A stretch of DNA of 64,000 bases from Volvox africanus (GCA_030268105.1 BSDZ01000023.1:186001-250000); one strand, 5' to 3'. Positions 41,296-53,200 are shown, numbered from the stretch's first letter. Numbers and translations: made by a program. The notes: generated from the sequence alone by a model not told the origin.

Positions 41296-43146
41296 CTACG
41301 TTGCCTTTCTGAACTTTCCCACGGACCTGAGCCGCAACAGATCCGCTTTAGGTCTTTGCGCTTCCTTCGACGCCAAAACCTCTGCCTCCATCGTGACAGC
41401 CTCTCCCTCCGTCGTCGCCACGGCCGCGGCCACGTACGGTGCCACCGGTGTAGGTGTGCATTCCCAAGTACCGCATCGTGTAGGATCCAGCGCCATTACG
41501 TCCGTCGCACTTGCCGAGCGAGCCGGCAACACACCCTTCAGAGAGTACGATCGAGGAGATATGGGGCAAACGGGAATACAGTTATCTCGTCGACTGTGCC
41601 AAAAGGTCGCCGACGTCGACGCGGAGGATCGGGGCAAAACTGGCTGCGGTGACAGCAGCGGCGGTGGCTGCTCCGCCTCCGTGGTCGCAGTCTGTGGAAT
41701 CGCCGCCTCTGGCAAACATACGCCAGGCCATTGTGCGCCCCGTATTTCCTGCGACGATACCGTTTGGTCGTCAGACGGACCCGCTGGAGTCGCCGCCGGG
41801 TCTCCTTCCGCCCCCGTTGCCATCGTCGCCACGGTCGCTTCTGTGAATTTGGTGTCGCTGGCAACGGTCTCCTTGCCTTTGCCTGGGGTTGGCGGTGTCG
41901 GGGGTCGCCAGGGCGCATACGCGGCACTGAGAAACGGACTGGCGCATATTTGCATTAAGCTGCCGCTGTCAACTCCATCGCCGGACCCAGCCAGCAGTTT
42001 CTGCCATGTCTGCCTTCCATGGGCTCCGCAGCCTTCGGCTTGGGTAATTGTATGGTGTTGTCCAAGTGCGGTGCCGGTAGCATTGTTAGCGCTGCACGGA
42101 CCCGGCGTCGGCGGCGTCGGCGGCGTCGGCAGCTGTTGTTGACCATCGATGATCGCAAATGGCGGGTGCAGCTCGAAAACCTCCCGCTGCCACAGTCTCG
42201 GAAGCTGTTCTTGAGCTCGTCTCTGATAGGTCGGCCATATTAGCTGCTGTTGCTGCTGCTGCTGCGGTGGCGGCGGCGGCTCAAACGGTGGCTGGACGTC
42301 ATGCGCTAAAAAGTCGCTAGCGTCGCTGTAGCGAGGTCCTTCCTGCGAGCTGGGTCCCGCCGGCGGCAGTGCCACACCGGCGAACGGCGACACCGATTCG
42401 CAGGGACTGAGCGGTGTTAGCACCCGCTGCACCCCTTCGTCATCGTTACTGCCAGATAATGACGCGCCGACAGTTGGCAATGCCTCATAAGGATACGGAG
42501 AAGAGTTAGGCAGCTCCGCCTCTGTTGCTCTGTTAGCTGCTATGGCTGCTGCTGGTGCTGCACTTGCGATTTTGAGCCGTTCGTCCCGAGAAACGACCGA
42601 CTTAGTCATATCACGTTCTGTTGCGGCTGTCGATAGCACCGCATCTTCCAGAAACTGATAAGAAGCAGCCGATGCAAACTGGCGGTCATCGGAAACGAAG
42701 GAGGTCAAGGCTGGAATTGCCTCCGTGAGACTTTCAGGTCTGCTCCCTAGGACGCCGATGCAGCTGGTCTCGGACATCGGCGTTGAAAATGAAGAGGTTT
42801 GAAACTTTATTTCCAATAAGAGATTAAGCTTGCTCTCTTCGCCGGCGACGAGAAAAGGTGGCCAAAGCAGCACCGGCTGAGCTGCGGGCTGAGGAGGACA
42901 TCGCAAGGATCGCCAGCATGGGACAGATGTGTTAAAACAATAACCTTGGCCATCGCTACAGGATTGCACCATTCTGTGTGCGGAAAGAGCTGTAATTATA
43001 GGCACCGTTGCTGACACGGTTAGGTATGTCGGAAGGCCTTGACCAACTCTAAAAGCGCGAGACCTTGACGATGTTGCGTAGCAATCAGATGCTTGGTTGT
43101 GTTTGCAGGGCCGTCCTCTTTCGTTGCGGTTCTTAAGGTTACCCAA
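41296..43146 (-). CDS. Large low-complexity protein of unknown function (5' exon candidate)
   Basis: An open frame of 616 codons on the minus strand. The family is not recognised. It has a short ordered stretch, PVLLWPPFLVAGEESKLNLL, then Ser/Thr/Pro/Ala-rich sequence, a polyGln run QQQQQQQ after a Pro run, and two TPPTP(P)TPG motifs. It lies 745 bp upstream of the next minus-strand frame and shares its composition, so both could be one gene joined by introns; donor and acceptor were not settled. It may begin before 43146 or be entered by splicing. Confidence 0.5.
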   Translation of the reverse strand: MGNLKNRNERGRPCKHNQASDCYATSSRSRAFRVGQGLPTYLTVSATVPIITALSAHRMVQSCSDGQGYCFNTSVPCWRSLRCPPQPAAQPVLLWPPFLVAGEESKLNLLLEIKFQTSSFSTPMSETSCIGVLGSRPESLTEAIPALTSFVSDDRQFASAASYQFLEDAVLSTAATERDMTKSVVSRDERLKIASAAPAAAIAANRATEAELPNSSPYPYEALPTVGASLSGSNDDEGVQRVLTPLSPCESVSPFAGVALPPAGPSSQEGPRYSDASDFLAHDVQPPFEPPPPPQQQQQQQLIWPTYQRRAQEQLPRLWQREVFELHPPFAIIDGQQQLPTPPTPPTPGPCSANNATGTALGQHHTITQAEGCGAHGRQTWQKLLAGSGDGVDSGSLMQICASPFLSAAYAPWRPPTPPTPGKGKETVASDTKFTEATVATMATGAEGDPAATPAGPSDDQTVSSQEIRGAQWPGVCLPEAAIPQTATTEAEQPPPLLSPQPVLPRSSASTSATFWHSRRDNCIPVCPISPRSYSLKGVLPARSASATDVMALDPTRCGTWECTPTPVAPYVAAAVATTEGEAVTMEAEVLASKEAQRPKADLLRLRSVGKFRKAT

Positions 43147-45197
43147 CGCGCTGCTGCGCGGCCCCGACTCGGCATGACAGCCTTCTAGAGAACATTACTT
43201 ATTTCTGTGGTTTTATATCCTCGGTGATGTTTTCAGTCGATAGTGCTGATGCGATTTGTCTTTCGCCGCAATAGGTGCTTTTTCGAGCTGATGGAGGCAC
43301 GATCTGACATGGCAGCGACCTGCACCCAAGATTTCAAGATTGTGATGTACGAAAACAGAGAAGTCGCGTTTATAATAGACATAAAGGAAGACAATCACGG
43401 GTTTGGACCTTGGGGCTTCCGTATCGTGGACAGGAAGCACGCCTAGAACCGAACATTCTTGGACACAAAGTTTTGCCTATCAAAACTTATCTTGAGAGAA
43501 CACAATTTCATGCTCGAAATTTTGATATGCGCAGTGTGTTTATAGATAGAGTTTTTCGTCCATCAGATAGGAGCGCTATGTGCCCTCGTTTGCCAGGTAA
43601 CAGCTATCTAACAATCTAACCAAGACTTGTTTGATCAATACGAATCGCTTTATGGAGATAGTTTTGGCAGATTCACACTTCATCTGTGATGATCCTCCCT
43701 GACGACGTGGTATTATTGTCATGTCCCTGCTGTTGCCATCCATCATTCCGTCGACTTGTACTATTTGGACACTTCTCTACTTTAAATACGAAAAGTAAAG
43801 ATATTAAAACGAACCAGAAAATATTCCGTATTTTTTGTGTTGCGTTTGTCGTCGTGCTTAGAAATTTGCAGTATAATTGCGACCCGTAGAAACCCGGGAA
43901 TTATTAATTAAAATATTTTGTGTTCGATCAGGTACGGACACGAGGTTTTGGCAATTGACGCGCCTTATTCGTTTTGAATACCCTTAATCGACACAGCTCT
44001 GAAAGCTCAACATAGTAGATCTACAACTGCAGAGAGCGTCCGCGAGCACGCCCATGCCTCTGAGCTTCGCCATCAAGTAAGGGCCAACTGGCCAGGCCAA
44101 TGTAAACTCGAATGCCCCAGATCACCTACGTAGCCCAAAATTTCATTTATTGATGTAAACCTGCATGTAATAGTTGCATAATTGATAATAGATAATTGGA
44201 TTGAGGATTGAGAGCGAGCAACAATGTAGGAGCTATGGTCCTATGGAGATGTGAAACTAAATAAAGTCACATTACAATTACAATACGAAAACAGAACAGA
44301 CCTCGACGTACGGCAGTCCTACATAACTTAGGTGATATTTCCAGGCAAGTGCTAGGCTTTATGACTCCATGTCTCCATCTGATTGACACCCATACCAATA
44401 TGTAGGCAAGGCACACATGATCGTGTGGATATCCAGAGTGGTTCGGCACACGCATGGGTAATATATAACTATCTGAAGAGTGCATATACCTGCGGCATTT
44501 ATTAATGATGCGTCCATCCATGATTGATTCTATGCATCCCACCTGCATCCATCCTGCGTGCATGTGCTAATGGCGCAAGTATGTTTATAATTTCAGGCCT
44601 TGTTAATATGTGGCGCATTTAACAAGTGAATGTAGGTGCGTGTTGTATATAGGATAACCTAATGCAAAGGCTCACGACTTGACGGCTGATCAGAAATCTG
44701 AAATACTATCAGGCATGAGAACATTCATGTTATATTAAAGAACCACTTTCTTGCGGCCCCAGGCACCCAGTCAGGCAGGATGTGGCTTAGGTTGGATTGG
44801 ATCACTCACGACCACATCTTTGGGCTCTTCACCTACCTCCTAACCATTAACTCCCAGAGGAAGAAATGTAACACTCTCATTAACTGTAATATCCTGGGGT
44901 ACCTCAGGGTAATATCCAGGATGATCAGACAACTGGACATCTTCGCCTACACAGTTTGGCGGATATTAACGCAGAGATACAGGGGTGTCTACGGGTAGTA
45001 TCAGGGAAGGACCGTGTATGGTCGGTCATCTTCCGATTGGGCCTTTGCTTAGGCGGACACAATAGAGATACAACACCTGAAAGCACTCCATGTACGATCA
45101 CAGTTCGTACCTATATCTGTCTGTGCGGTTAAAACGCAAACAAGCATCCATGACACGGACATTGATATAAGACTTATTTCGCTCTACGTAATCCCGC
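43147..45197. other. Region without a supportable gene
   Basis: About 2 kb, AT-rich in places. It contains a copy of a dispersed repeat at 44891-45060, also present near 63.73 kb. Short frames have no recognisable domain. Confidence 0.55.
44891..45060. repeat. Dispersed repeat, copy 1
   Basis: Shares ordered blocks with 63728-63815: CCTGGGG, AACTGGACAnCTTC, CAGTnTGGCGGAnATT and a following CAGAGnTA, plus CTTCCGATnGGGCCT and GGCGGACA. Identity looks about 70 percent with indels. The element class is unknown. Confidence 0.5.
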
Positions 45198-45356
45198 TTG
45201 CCTCTACCTAACTTCCAGCGTCCCAATCTCTACAGGGTGACCCCCGTCGCCTCCGGTACTGCCGCGACCTCCTCGGCGCCCTCCGAACCCACCTATGTGG
45301 CCGCCCACCATCTCCTAACCCTCCACCACCTCCCAACCCAACCCTCCAGTGTATCT

Positions 45357-45359
45357 GCA

Positions 45360-45438
<79 letters not shown>

Positions 45439-45577
45439 GTATTGGGTGTTACACTGTGGGCGACTCGCCCTTCAAAGACGAGCACCGGGGGTCCTGACCG
45501 GACCGAGCCACAGCGCAGGGGAGGAACACGTGGCTTTGTCTGTCTGTCCTGCCACGTGCTCCCCCTCTCACTATGTA

Positions 45578-45668
<91 letters not shown>

Positions 45669-45675
45669 GTGTGTA
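45357..45675. repeat. (GTGTAT)n hexanucleotide array with embedded LINE end
   Basis: About 85 bp of GTGTAT units (45357-45440) and about 100 bp of the same units (45574-45675) flank a 130-bp non-repeat insert. Both halves are in the same orientation, as expected if one array was split by insertion. Confidence 0.9.
45444..45573 (-). mobile_element. Very short 5'-truncated LINE copy (3' end only)
   Basis: Matches 32002-32131 across about 130 bp with a single visible difference (TTCAAAG for TCCAAAG). It therefore represents only the last 130 bp of the LINE 3'UTR, inserted into a GTGTAT array. TATGTAT abuts both sides as a possible target duplication, but the array makes this uncertain. Confidence 0.85.
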
Positions 45676-45919
45676 TCCATACATGCAATGCATGCAGGAG
45701 TTACTGATGTCTGTGCCCATCTTCAAGGCCGCCAAAGATGGCTCGCCACCATTGATCTGCCCCGGACTCAATCACTTAAACATTACAGCGAATGCATTCA
45801 CGAAACTTGGCGTCAATGCCGCCACTGCATATCTGATCGGCGTGCGTGTGAAGTTCAATGTGGGGCTGCCCTTCTGGCTGTGGCAGCCATCGGGCTTTTC
45901 CAACAGTGAGCTGAACTGA

Positions 45920-47000
45920 GCTGATTCCATCTCATCAATGTCTAAATATATCCTGTTATCACTTCGGCCAGTTGCCTAATAAACAAGCACGGAAATATTT
46001 GTACAGCTTTATTAATGAAGATAGATTCCTAACTCTCCTCACAAATACATAGAGATAGATTGATAGGTAGGTAGATAGATAGTCGATAGACAGATAATTG
46101 AAACTGGATGGAGTTTTGCTACCTGTTTGTTCTATGAGAACTGAGAACGTACGCCAACTAACCCTCGCTCGCTCATTCTGATGCACCTTTTACCTGATTA
46201 ATTATTACGTCCCCGATGACACACGTAACCTACTTGTTAAACATTAATCATCAACTGCCCACGTGTGCATGACAATGATATATAAATTTGTACGGATGAA
46301 CCGCTGGATCTGGATTTGTGACGGATGCATTATAATTATGGAATAAATAATGCTGCTGCAACCAAGCAAGCGAGATGCATGATGATGGCAATAATCTATA
46401 CGAACAAGTCCAGACGTGGATGTATGGTGCTACATTATTCTGATATCAATCTTCATTCATACACACATGTATATAATATTTATATGTGTATATATAAAGA
46501 GGGAGAGAGAGAACGAATTTCCTACGCAAAGCACGCAGAGTCATCTGAGTCACTGCTGAGTTATATCCCCACCCACCTACCCAACCCTAAAACGGCTAGG
46601 TAGCCTGATGCGCATATACATGTCGCTTAAAAGGACGCACGCACGTAAGAGTATCGACCTGCTATAATGGGAAATGTTTTGCGCTGCATGCAGCGGCCTT
46701 GAAAAGCGGTAGTTAACTGCTGCCGCTAGCTAGGTTCAGCACAGGGGCCCCTGTTCACGAGGGCATCTTCATTCCGTGACATATATGTTAATATATGTGT
46801 TTCGTGTTCATATATGTTAATTACAGATAGATAGATAGCCTGGTAGATAAATAGATAAGTAGATAGACGCTGTTGTGTTACAGGTAATTTAATGACGACG
46901 GACGACATACATACGTACGGCGCGACAAAGAGAAGAATCTCATGCATGCATGCATGCATGTATGTACCCGTAGGCACATCATGACCTCGCTCGCTGACGT
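45920..47000. other. Gene-free flank left of the nested retrotransposons
   Basis: AT-rich, with small GATA/TAGA runs near 46050-46090 and 46820-46865. No gene is supported. Confidence 0.55.
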
Positions 47001-47005
47001 ATGAC

Positions 47006-47228
47006 TATTGAGACGTAGACTATCAGACATTAGGAAGCCTGACGTAATAAGGAGAAAGTATACGTTACATATCATCTGATAGTAAAGAAGTCCGAATAGT
47101 TCGTTCTGGAGTATAGCACTACAAACAGTACCATCGCGGGTTGATAGCTTACCGCCGAGTATAGCTACAACAGCGGGATTGTTGCTAGTATGGATCGCTA
47201 TATCCAACTGATATACCATTTCATAACA
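47006..47228 (-). repeat. Copia 3' LTR (223 bp)
   Basis: Homologous to 59651-59893 but about 20 bp shorter, lacking a segment between TGGAG and TATAGC. A diverged relative at 62398-62598 keeps sequence there (CGCGCGTATAGC), so this copy probably lost it. The polypurine tract GAGGGGGCG (minus strand) lies just inside at 47229-47237. Confidence 0.9.
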
Positions 47229-47383
47229 CGCCCCCTCGAGACATGCTTAGCAACAAGTGAAAGAAGATAATTCCAACCAGGGCGGTTCTTGAAACTGAAA
47301 AACTTAAGCCAAACAAGTTCGCCCCAAACAAACTTAGAATGCTTACTCGGCCAACCCCATCGCCGTAATGCACTGTTGAAGTC

Positions 47384-47462
47384 AGCAAAGCGCCCGGCCC
47401 CTCGCGGGCCATATTACTTGATCTGACAATCTTTCATATATGAGTGTTGCTCATTCTCAACA
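47384..47462 (-). repeat. 79-bp duplicate of the copia pol end
   Basis: Nearly repeats 55227-55306, which on the minus strand encodes the last residues and stop of copia pol. The two copies were separated by only about 160 bp before gypsy insertion. The intervening stretch (47463-47618) contains the tRNA-like module. Confidence 0.8.
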
Positions 47463-47529
47463 CTCCCCCGTGAGCGACACTCACTAAGTCCTCACGAACA
47501 TCCCCCCGGCTGCAATATACCGGTTCCCT

Positions 47530-47608
47530 CAGCCCTGGTCAACAGCCAGCGGGAATTGAATCGGCGACCATTCGGCCAGCCGCGCGCAAGCGATCGGGGC
47601 TCATAACC
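47530..47608 (-). repeat. tRNA-like module inside the copia 3' region
   Basis: On the minus strand: GGTTATGAGCCCC (47596-47608, the same 13-mer as the copia primer-binding site), then TGGCCGAATGG, like a tRNA A box, and CCGATTCAATTCCCGC, like a B box. The boxes are far closer than in a tRNA, so this is not a tRNA gene. It may be a decayed tRNA-derived SINE or a captured tRNA piece. A related module is at 62773-62850. Confidence 0.5.
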
Positions 47609-47623
47609 TGTGCAAGTGAGCAA

Positions 47624-48456
47624 TGTTACGCTATAGTTCGTTTCCCGCCGATGTGTAGGTTGATGCGACCCTGCAAGGCGAAGTGTTATCTTGATGAACG
47701 CATGAATGATTATTGCATATGAATGAACCTGCATGATATAGATGTATTCGCATACATTTATATATGCATTTGGCATGTTATCATTATCCATCGCGACATC
47801 GCATCATGGCAAATCCGCCTAGCATGCATGAAATACCGAATCATTGAAGTGCGCATTATGCTCGTGCTATGGAACGATAAGTAATATTATTTGATATAAT
47901 ATTACTTCATTACAGCACACGTTGAGAGCGCCGCACTCGTCGTGATGCATGCCTTGCAACCGAATATCGTTATTCGGACCCTTGCATCATGCGAATGCCG
48001 GAAAGGCTTATACGTTGTTATACATGGACATCGCCTATACGCAGTAGGGTTGTCACACTTAGGATCGGCCTCCTAGTGTGAATCGTACGGCATCGCGATG
48101 CTACGAGTATAACAGATGCGAGGACGGCTAAGCAAGACAAGATATTCGATACCGGAGAACACTCGTGTGTTCTACATTATTATTGCTATACGCTATTCTA
48201 CTTAGCCCGAGCTAAGCCTAAACTTCGCTATTCACCGCCGCGTGATGATTGCTTGCTTCCGGCGCTGACGGCGATTACGTCCATTGCACCGCTTCGATCT
48301 GTAAGACTGTAAGTTATATCTCTTCTTGTTTGAAGTCTTCCGCTGTCTCTGTTTGCTCGCGCTTGCCTTGCTGTACTTGCAAGTGCTTGCGCATGGGTGT
48401 CGCAAGCCTTCAGACGCGCAGATACTGATGAGCAAACACGAAGGAGAGGTACAACA
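47624..48456 (+). repeat. Gypsy 5' LTR
   Basis: 833 bp, differing from the 3' LTR at 13 positions, all transitions, no indels. It contains internal dyads such as CACACTTAGGA with TCCTAGTGTG near 48053-48079 and GAACACTCGTGTGTTC near 48156-48171. Confidence 0.95.
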
Positions 48457-49040
48457 AATTGGTATCGAGACAGGTTCGTTGCCTAACTGTCTCTCTTTGT
48501 CTAATCGGAAGTAGGCTCTTTCTATGGCGAGTTCCAGCGACAAACCAAACAAATAATATTAATAATTATCTGTATTGCCTAAGGACACGAATGATGACTT
48601 TTTTGAGACTATAACACGCTCAGAGCGCTCACAAGGGCTGGGCCAATGTGTGGGAATCCGTACCACGAGGACCGCTAGATACTTTTGCCGAAGACCTAGG
48701 CCGCGCCGTTTTGGACGCCGCCGCTTCCGGTTTGTAATTGTTTAATTGCTTTTACTTAGATTGCTGCACTTGTTGTGTAAGTGTACGCTCTGAGTCGCAG
48801 GTAATCTCAGTGCACCGGCATTGCTTGCCACGGCGACTGAGACCGGCTTTCGTCCGGACCAGTTGGCGACTCTCATTGCCCAAACTACGGAGATCAGGAC
48901 TCAGCTGGGCAAGTACTTGCTGAGTTTACTGAATCTTCTCAAGAGTACTGTTGGTAGGCTCACCGAATCGTTTTGTACTCTTGCCTTTGCGATAGAAGTC
49001 GGCTTCTATTACGCAAACCTAGGATATCGTTTCGTGCTCC
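48457..49040 (+). other. Gypsy primer-binding site and leader
   Basis: TGGTATCGAGAC (48460-48471) starts three bases after the LTR and would pair with a tRNA 3' end ending in CCA. The rest is leader. An out-of-frame stretch (48821-49057: ATETGFRPDQLATLIAQTTE and following) looks like a coiled-coil gag N-terminus, so gag may have begun here before a frameshift. Confidence 0.55.
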
Positions 49041-50276
49041 ATGTCCGTGGAACATGACGATGCGCCGCACACTAGCCTAGCTAGCCAACCCGATTTTGTT
49101 GTGGCTGCTAGAGCTCCGGATAGGGGTCTTGAGACTGTTGGCACGCGAGCCACTCAAGATCCCCTTTTCCTTCAGACCCCTGCTCACTTAATTGTGCCGC
49201 ATTCAGCAGTTAACACCAATATGGACAACACTGCTGGACCAAGGGTTCTGCCATTACCTCAAGCTCGAGGGCATGATGACATCCCTGAGGTGATGAGATT
49301 GTCAATTCCCGTTCCTAGGCTCAATATCTCGCTAACTGAAAAGGCAGCAGGACATAGCATAGCCGATGCAACTCGTGCGTACGTGCGTGACGCTAAAAAG
49401 TATCTCCAGGCTGTTCATGGTGGTGATAATGATGGTATCAGGTGTCTCTTCGTTGGTAACACCCTCGAGGGCTCAGCGAAGGACTGGTATCGTGAATGGA
49501 CCACCGCCCGGGGCGACTATACTTTTGACGAGATGATCGCTGCTTTGCTCGCATGGTTCACTACTGAGGTTCAAGCACACGATGTGGAGGCTCGTAAGGT
49601 TTTGGCAGCCGGTAGCTACCACATGCGTCGGGGTGAAAATGTACCTGCGTACCAGTCACGCTTCGAAGCACTAGTGACCCCCATTGCTGATCTCACCGAA
49701 ACCGAGCGTGTCTTTTGGTTTAAGCGAGGCCTGACGAAGCTTTTGGCTAAATGGTGCGCTACTGACTTGGCTGGGGTGCTGATCAAGTCGTATGATGCCT
49801 TGGTCACTTTTGCTAAGGGTACGGAGATACGACTCCTTGCCGGTGAGGAAGAAGTCAAGTCTGTCCCTCGTGCAAATGCCGTGCAAGTGCAGGATCCGCT
49901 TGGGGAAGCCGTAGCTCTCGACCAGGAACTCGGAGCGACCCGCCCCACGCCTACTGCCGCAACGTGACGTAGCAACCGGCAACGCCAGGTGCGCGGGGGC
50001 ACTAGCTTGGGTGTCCGCGGGTCAGGAGGAGCAGGTCCGAGCTCGGACCTGGCTAAGAGCAGGAAGCGTGGTGGTGCGCCGTCATCGGCAGCCGCACAGC
50101 GCTCTGACCCCAATGCGAAGCGGACTCGCACGGATGACTTGTTTATGCCAAAATGGAATTGCAATTGTTCCGAGTTCGAACGTTGGAAAGCGGCCAATGT
50201 TTGTCTACGGTGCGCGGAGAGTCATCCTATGAAGGATTGCCCGTTACTGCGGCCGTTTGTATCTCAGCCGAAATAG
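49041..50276 (+). pseudogene. Gypsy gag with internal TGA
   Basis: Capsid/nucleocapsid frame. The retrotransposon gag region includes DWYREWTTARGDYTFDEMIA and RRGENVPAYQSRFEALV. The frame is cut by TGA at 49965-49967 and continues in the same frame to a basic segment and a zinc-knuckle-like CLRCAESHPMKDC, which has three rather than four residues between the second Cys and His. It ends with TAG at 50274-50276. Pol follows in the same frame. Confidence 0.85.
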
Positions 50277-50294
50277 GGGCTTGCCCGGGTTCCT

Positions 50295-53200
50295 GTGGAG
50301 GGGGCACCACCCGGGATTTCTGAACTCACACGTGGTCGGTGGTCATCCTTATGGCCAGCCGTGAAGGCATTGTTGCCTTGCGTACTTGGACACATTGAGC
50401 GAGTCATTGCGCGACGCATCACGCTTGACGGACGCACAGGACTTCTCTGCTTCGATCCGTTGTGTAATTTGTTTACACCTCGCCGTCCCCTGTCGTCTAT
50501 CGATCTGTCTAACCACGTGGTTTTGTTCATCCCCTCGTCTCTGCGTGAGATGTCGGAACAGTTGGCCATTTATAGGAGATGTAGGCGTCAATATCCAGGC
50601 ACCGCCGCATGTGTATTACTCCCCGCTTTCTGTCGGCGCAAGGCAGAGGCATCGTTAAGGGGTATGCGGTGTGTCCACCGGTTCAAGCCGGGCACCGTTT
50701 TGTTTAATGGTGTGGATCGGGAGGGTATGCTGGCTCCGTGGCCAGGCACATCCTACTCGGTTGACGTTTGGTACGAAGCTCCTGATGAGGGTGCCGTAGG
50801 TTACGGACCCGCCCTAAGTGCACTAACGTTATCTGCTGGGCAGTCGCTCGTAGATAACCATGTCCCAGTGGTTCAGATCGGTTTGAATGGCCGTACTCTG
50901 AAGGCACTTGTTGACACCGGTGCCAGCGACGACTTCATCTCTGTCGCAGAGGTGAATGCGCTGGGGTTGACCCCAGAGTCGTCTGATTGTCCACAGGTTA
51001 CCCTTGCTGACGGGGGTAAGCATCCCATCGTGGGCAGGATTACCCTTAGCCTATCGATAGGCCCTTTGCGTGTTGTGACCCGGCCGTACGTGCTGCAGGG
51101 CTTAGCAGAGACTGCACCATACATAATGGGGTCTTTGACATTACGGCAGTACCGCACGCGCATCGACATGGAGACCGCAACCCTGCATATGTGCAAGGGT
51201 ACTCTGTCGATTAAGGTACCTTTCCTGTCGTTCGAACATGTCACACCAAAGGAGGGTGAAGCTGAGGCGGTGCCTATGGTTAATTTTGCTACAGCAATGG
51301 CCGCGCGAATCGAACCAGAGCTAGTCGGGCGTAAGGAGGCCGTCCGTTTGTTACAGAAGGGTGTCCACGGACTGCTTTTGAGGCCGCGGGTGGGCTGTTG
51401 TGCCACCACCGCGCAGATTTCTGTGGATCCTGAGGTTGAGGCCCTACTGTCGCAGTACGAGGACGTCTTTAAAGATATCCCTGGCCTACCACCTATGCGT
51501 CCTGTTGATCACACAATCCCTCTCTTGCCTGGAGCGCAGCCTACGGCCCGGCCAATGTACAGGTTGAGTCCATTGGAACTGGACGAGGTGAAGCGCCAGG
51601 TGACGGATTTGCTCATGAAGGGTATGATACGCCCCAGCACATCCCCGTATTCTGCACCGATTTTGTTTGTCGGTAAGAAGGATGGGACCTTGCGCATGTG
51701 CATCGATTACCGGGGGTTGAATGTGAGTACGGTGAAAAATCGCTACCCTTTGCCACGCGTTGACGACCTGTTGGATAAGCTGAAGGGATCGGCTTATTTT
51801 TCCTCGATTGACTTGCAACAGGGCTATAATCAGATTCACATCGCTGCCTCTGATATCCCAAAAACCGCTTTTCGGACGCCCTTCGGTCACTTTGAGTATA
51901 CGGTCCTATTGTTTGGTTTGACTAATGCCCCTGCGACGTTTCAGGCGGTTATGGACCGAATGTTTAGGCCGTTTATCGACAGGTTCGTTGTTTGCTACCT
52001 GGATGACATCTTGGTATATTCTAAGACGCGCGAGGAGCATTTGGAGCATCTTCGGCTCGTGCTCGACGTTATGAGGCGGGAGCAATTGTTTGCTAAACGC
52101 GCCAAATGCTTTTGGGCGCAGCCTCAGGTGGAATATTTAGTCCACATTGTGTCGGCCACTGGTGTGAAGATGGACCCGCGGAAGGTCGCCGTGGTTCGCG
52201 ATTGGCCCGCGCCTCAGAACCTCACGGAGCTGCGTAAGTTCCTTGGCTTGACCAATTATTTCCGAAAGTTCATTGAAAAATATTCCATCATTGCGGCCCC
52301 GCTTACTAACTTAACTCGCAAAGGCGTTTTCGTTTCGCTCGAGTCGTGGACGTCGCAATGCCAGCGGGCATTCAAAGAGCTCAAGCGAACCGTTGCCGAA
52401 GATGTCACCCTTGCATTCCCTGATTACTCGTTGCCGTTTCGTGTTGAGGTAGTGTCTGATGCCTCAATATTTGGAAGCGGCGCTGTATTGTTACAGGAAG
52501 GGCGACCGATTGCCTTCACGAGTAAGAAGTTTTCTGGTGCGGAGATTCGCTACACCACTGGGGAACAGGAGCTTCTGGCAGTGCTGCATGCTTTAAAGGA
52601 ATGGCGCTGTTACCTCGAGGGACGCCCATTTACTTTAAAGACTGACCACAAGCCCCTAACGTTTTGCAAAGCGTTCCGACGTTGAACCGCCGTCAGGCTA
52701 GGTGGATGGAATACCTAGCTAGGTTCGACTGCACCTGGGAGTACATTTCTGGTAAATTGAATATTGCCGATGCTCTCAGTCGACATCCGTCGCTACACGC
52801 TGCAATTTTGGCAGCGCCCGTCTTGCGACCGCGTAATGAGGAGGTGCCGATCACGACGGACCTCACGGAGCGGTTGAAGGTTGCCTACAACACAGACGCC
52901 TGGTTCTCAGAGCCGGCTAATGTAGAAAACCTTCGCAAGCAGAATGGCCTTTGGCTACGGACGGAGGGTGCAGCTACGCAAATCATCATTCCGAACAATG
53001 ACGCGCTACGCTACGACATCCTTGCGCAGTTCCACGAGGACCCGTTAGCAGGACAACCTGGTAGCAAGCGGTTGGTCGAGTTGGTGCAACGTTCCTTTTG
53101 GTGGCCTCGTTTGGCTAACGATGCGGCGAACTTCATACAGACATGCAGTCTGTGCCAGTGCAATAAGGCTTTGTCCGGTAAGGGTCATGGGTTGTTGCAA

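Larger units (their letters stand above)
45220..45919 (+). pseudogene. Proline-rich plus expansin/DPBB-like fragment, probably broken
   Basis: Before the microsatellite, two overlapping frames (about 45236-45345) give proline-rich peptides (PPSPPVLPRPPRRPP and PPSPNPPPPPNPT) offset by one base. After it, an acceptor-like ATGCATGCAG leads into GVTDVC in one frame. The next frame then gives ICPGLNHLNITANAFTKLGV and a stop at 45917-45919. That order (VTDVC, CPG, H-L-nIT, AF-KLG) resembles the double-psi beta-barrel of expansins and RlpA-like proteins. The change of frame between the two halves suggests a pseudogene or a missed intron. The hexanucleotide array and a LINE tail lie between the two parts. 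Family call is tentative. Confidence 0.35.

Noticed and set aside
47530..47608. A functional tRNA gene
   Set aside because: A- and B-box-like sequences are only a few bases apart, and no acceptor stem or anticodon arm can be folded.
47624..48456. Host genes suggested by short frames inside the gypsy LTRs
   Set aside because: The same frames recur in the other LTR; they are repeat sequence, not host genes.
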